Shown here piece after piece: positions 24,400 to 24,825 of a DNA stretch of 24,825 nucleotides (positions are counted from its first letter, which is position 1; every line of letters begins with the position of its first letter). Source of the DNA: Actinomycetota bacterium. GTDB lineage: Bacteria > Actinomycetota > Actinomycetes > S36-B12 > UBA5976. The translations under genes were made by a program, and so were the position numbers. The stretch is from positions 1 through 24,825 of the forward strand of contig WLGZ01000001.1 of assembly GCA_009702945.1 (NCBI GenBank). Direction: 5' to 3'. The notes under the pieces are model-generated. The model was not told where the DNA came from. It saw only the letters and a list, made by a program, of their open reading frames with translations, and made no database searches.

Positions 24400-24402
24400 A
24401 TG

Positions 24403-24420
24403 AAGATTGTATCCAATCTT
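24403..24420 (-). promoter_or_regulatory. Palindromic operator over the -10 box of the CoA-transferase operon
   Basis: The minus strand reads AAGATTGGATACAATCTT, a perfect 7-bp inverted repeat around GATA. It contains the -10-like TACAAT (24411-24406) and ends 3 nt before the ATG at 24399. The site suits a dimeric repressor, most simply the FCD regulator of the same operon, and would block polymerase directly. Confidence 0.55.
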
Positions 24421-24450
24421 GTTGGGGAGATTTGATGGCAAAACTGTCAG

Positions 24451-24825
24451 CTAAAACTCTTTTAATTCAACCGTTCTGCCACGCTCGCCAGGTTGGTCTG
24501 GCGTCGCTGGTCGTCCCTTGGTGCGAACCGTGATTCGAGTTCGGTCCCCACGAAATAGATCATGTGAGTATTCAATCTTGCGACCTTTGGTATCCATAGT
24601 CGTTCGGGTGACGGCTAGCAGTGGTGCGCCGAGTGGAACTTCAAGGATTCTGGCTTCATCCAAAGTTGCATTCACTAAGTCGATCTGTTCAACCGCTTCA
24701 TCTGGCGTTGTCTCGTAGTGCTTACTTAACAATTCATATAAAGAGTTACCCAACGGGCGCTCCAACAACCCAGGGAAAAACTCTGCGGGAAATCTTGCAT
24801 GTTCTAACGAAATTGGAATGCTGTC
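24451..24825 (-). CDS. GntR-family regulator, UTRA (HutC) subfamily, partial
   Basis: C-terminal part of a ligand-sensing regulator; the gene runs off the right edge, so the DNA-binding domain is not seen. The 124 visible residues are the UTRA effector domain: FPAEFFPGLLERPLGNSLYELL, ARILEVPLGAPLLAVTRTT, and the family ending KIEYSHDLFRGDRTRI, after which a short Pro/Gly/Arg-rich tail follows. An open frame continues upstream without a stop to base 24825, so a start at the TTG 24768 would be false. It lies 51 nt upstream of the CoA-transferase on the same strand. Target and effector are unknown. Confidence 0.88.
   Translation of the reverse strand, partial: DSIPISLEHARFPAEFFPGLLERPLGNSLYELLSKHYETTPDEAVEQIDLVNATLDEARILEVPLGAPLLAVTRTTMDTKGRKIEYSHDLFRGDRTRITVRTKGRPATPDQPGERGRTVELKEF

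Noticed and set aside
24400..24441. Longer CoA-transferase start at 24441
   Set aside because: The extra 14 residues do not fit the family N-terminus, and the region holds the -10 box and palindrome.
24451..24768. Complete 105-residue protein starting at TTG 24768
   Set aside because: The frame continues open to the window edge and reads as UTRA domain, so this is the end of a larger gene.

Overview
The window suggests a low-GC actinobacterium. The order argS-lysA-hom-thrC-thrB-rho, the long Arg/Asp/Asn-rich insert in Rho and a zinc-type L31 protein are actinobacterial hallmarks. Base composition is well below that of Streptomyces or Mycobacterium. Several genes have a TANNNT -10 box 6-8 nt before the start codon and no Shine-Dalgarno (SD) sequence, as in leaderless actinobacterial mRNAs. 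A streamlined freshwater lineage such as Nanopelagicales is a guess, not shown. No tRNA, rRNA, IS element, integrase or CRISPR array was seen. No gene-free stretch exceeds 300 bases.

Layout. 22-231 (-): rpmE. 391-2293 (+): kynureninase and a DUF4389-type membrane protein. 2297-12319 (-): a nine-gene, tightly packed operon of about 10 kb. It encodes a complete branched-chain-amino-acid-type ABC importer (LivM-LivG fusion, lipoprotein, LivF, LivH), a class II glutamine-amidotransferase-like amidase, a glutamine-synthetase-like ligase, a FluG-type amidohydrolase, a class III aminotransferase and a membrane-anchored M14 zinc carboxypeptidase. 12419-13231 (-): an unrecognised protein with a possible Cys-His-Asp peptidase fold. 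13288-22588 (-): rho, thrB, thrC, hom, lysA and argS, with one plus-strand membrane-protein gene (18521-19567) inserted between hom and lysA. 22646-24825 (-): a GntR/FCD regulator, a class III CoA-transferase and the C-terminal end of a GntR/UTRA regulator.

How the genes may work together. The core block makes threonine and lysine (hom, thrB, thrC, lysA), charges arginine (argS) and terminates transcription (rho). The 10-kb operon is the most interesting part. Ligase, amidohydrolase, aminotransferase and amidase behind a dedicated importer look like a gamma-glutamylation pathway for an imported amine or amino compound. This is analogous to the Puu putrescine route but built from different families, with the two halves of the eukaryotic FluG/NodGS fusion as adjacent separate genes. 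The substrate is unknown. At the right end, an 18-bp palindrome lies on the -10 box of the CoA-transferase gene and is a good candidate operator for the FCD regulator encoded directly behind it.
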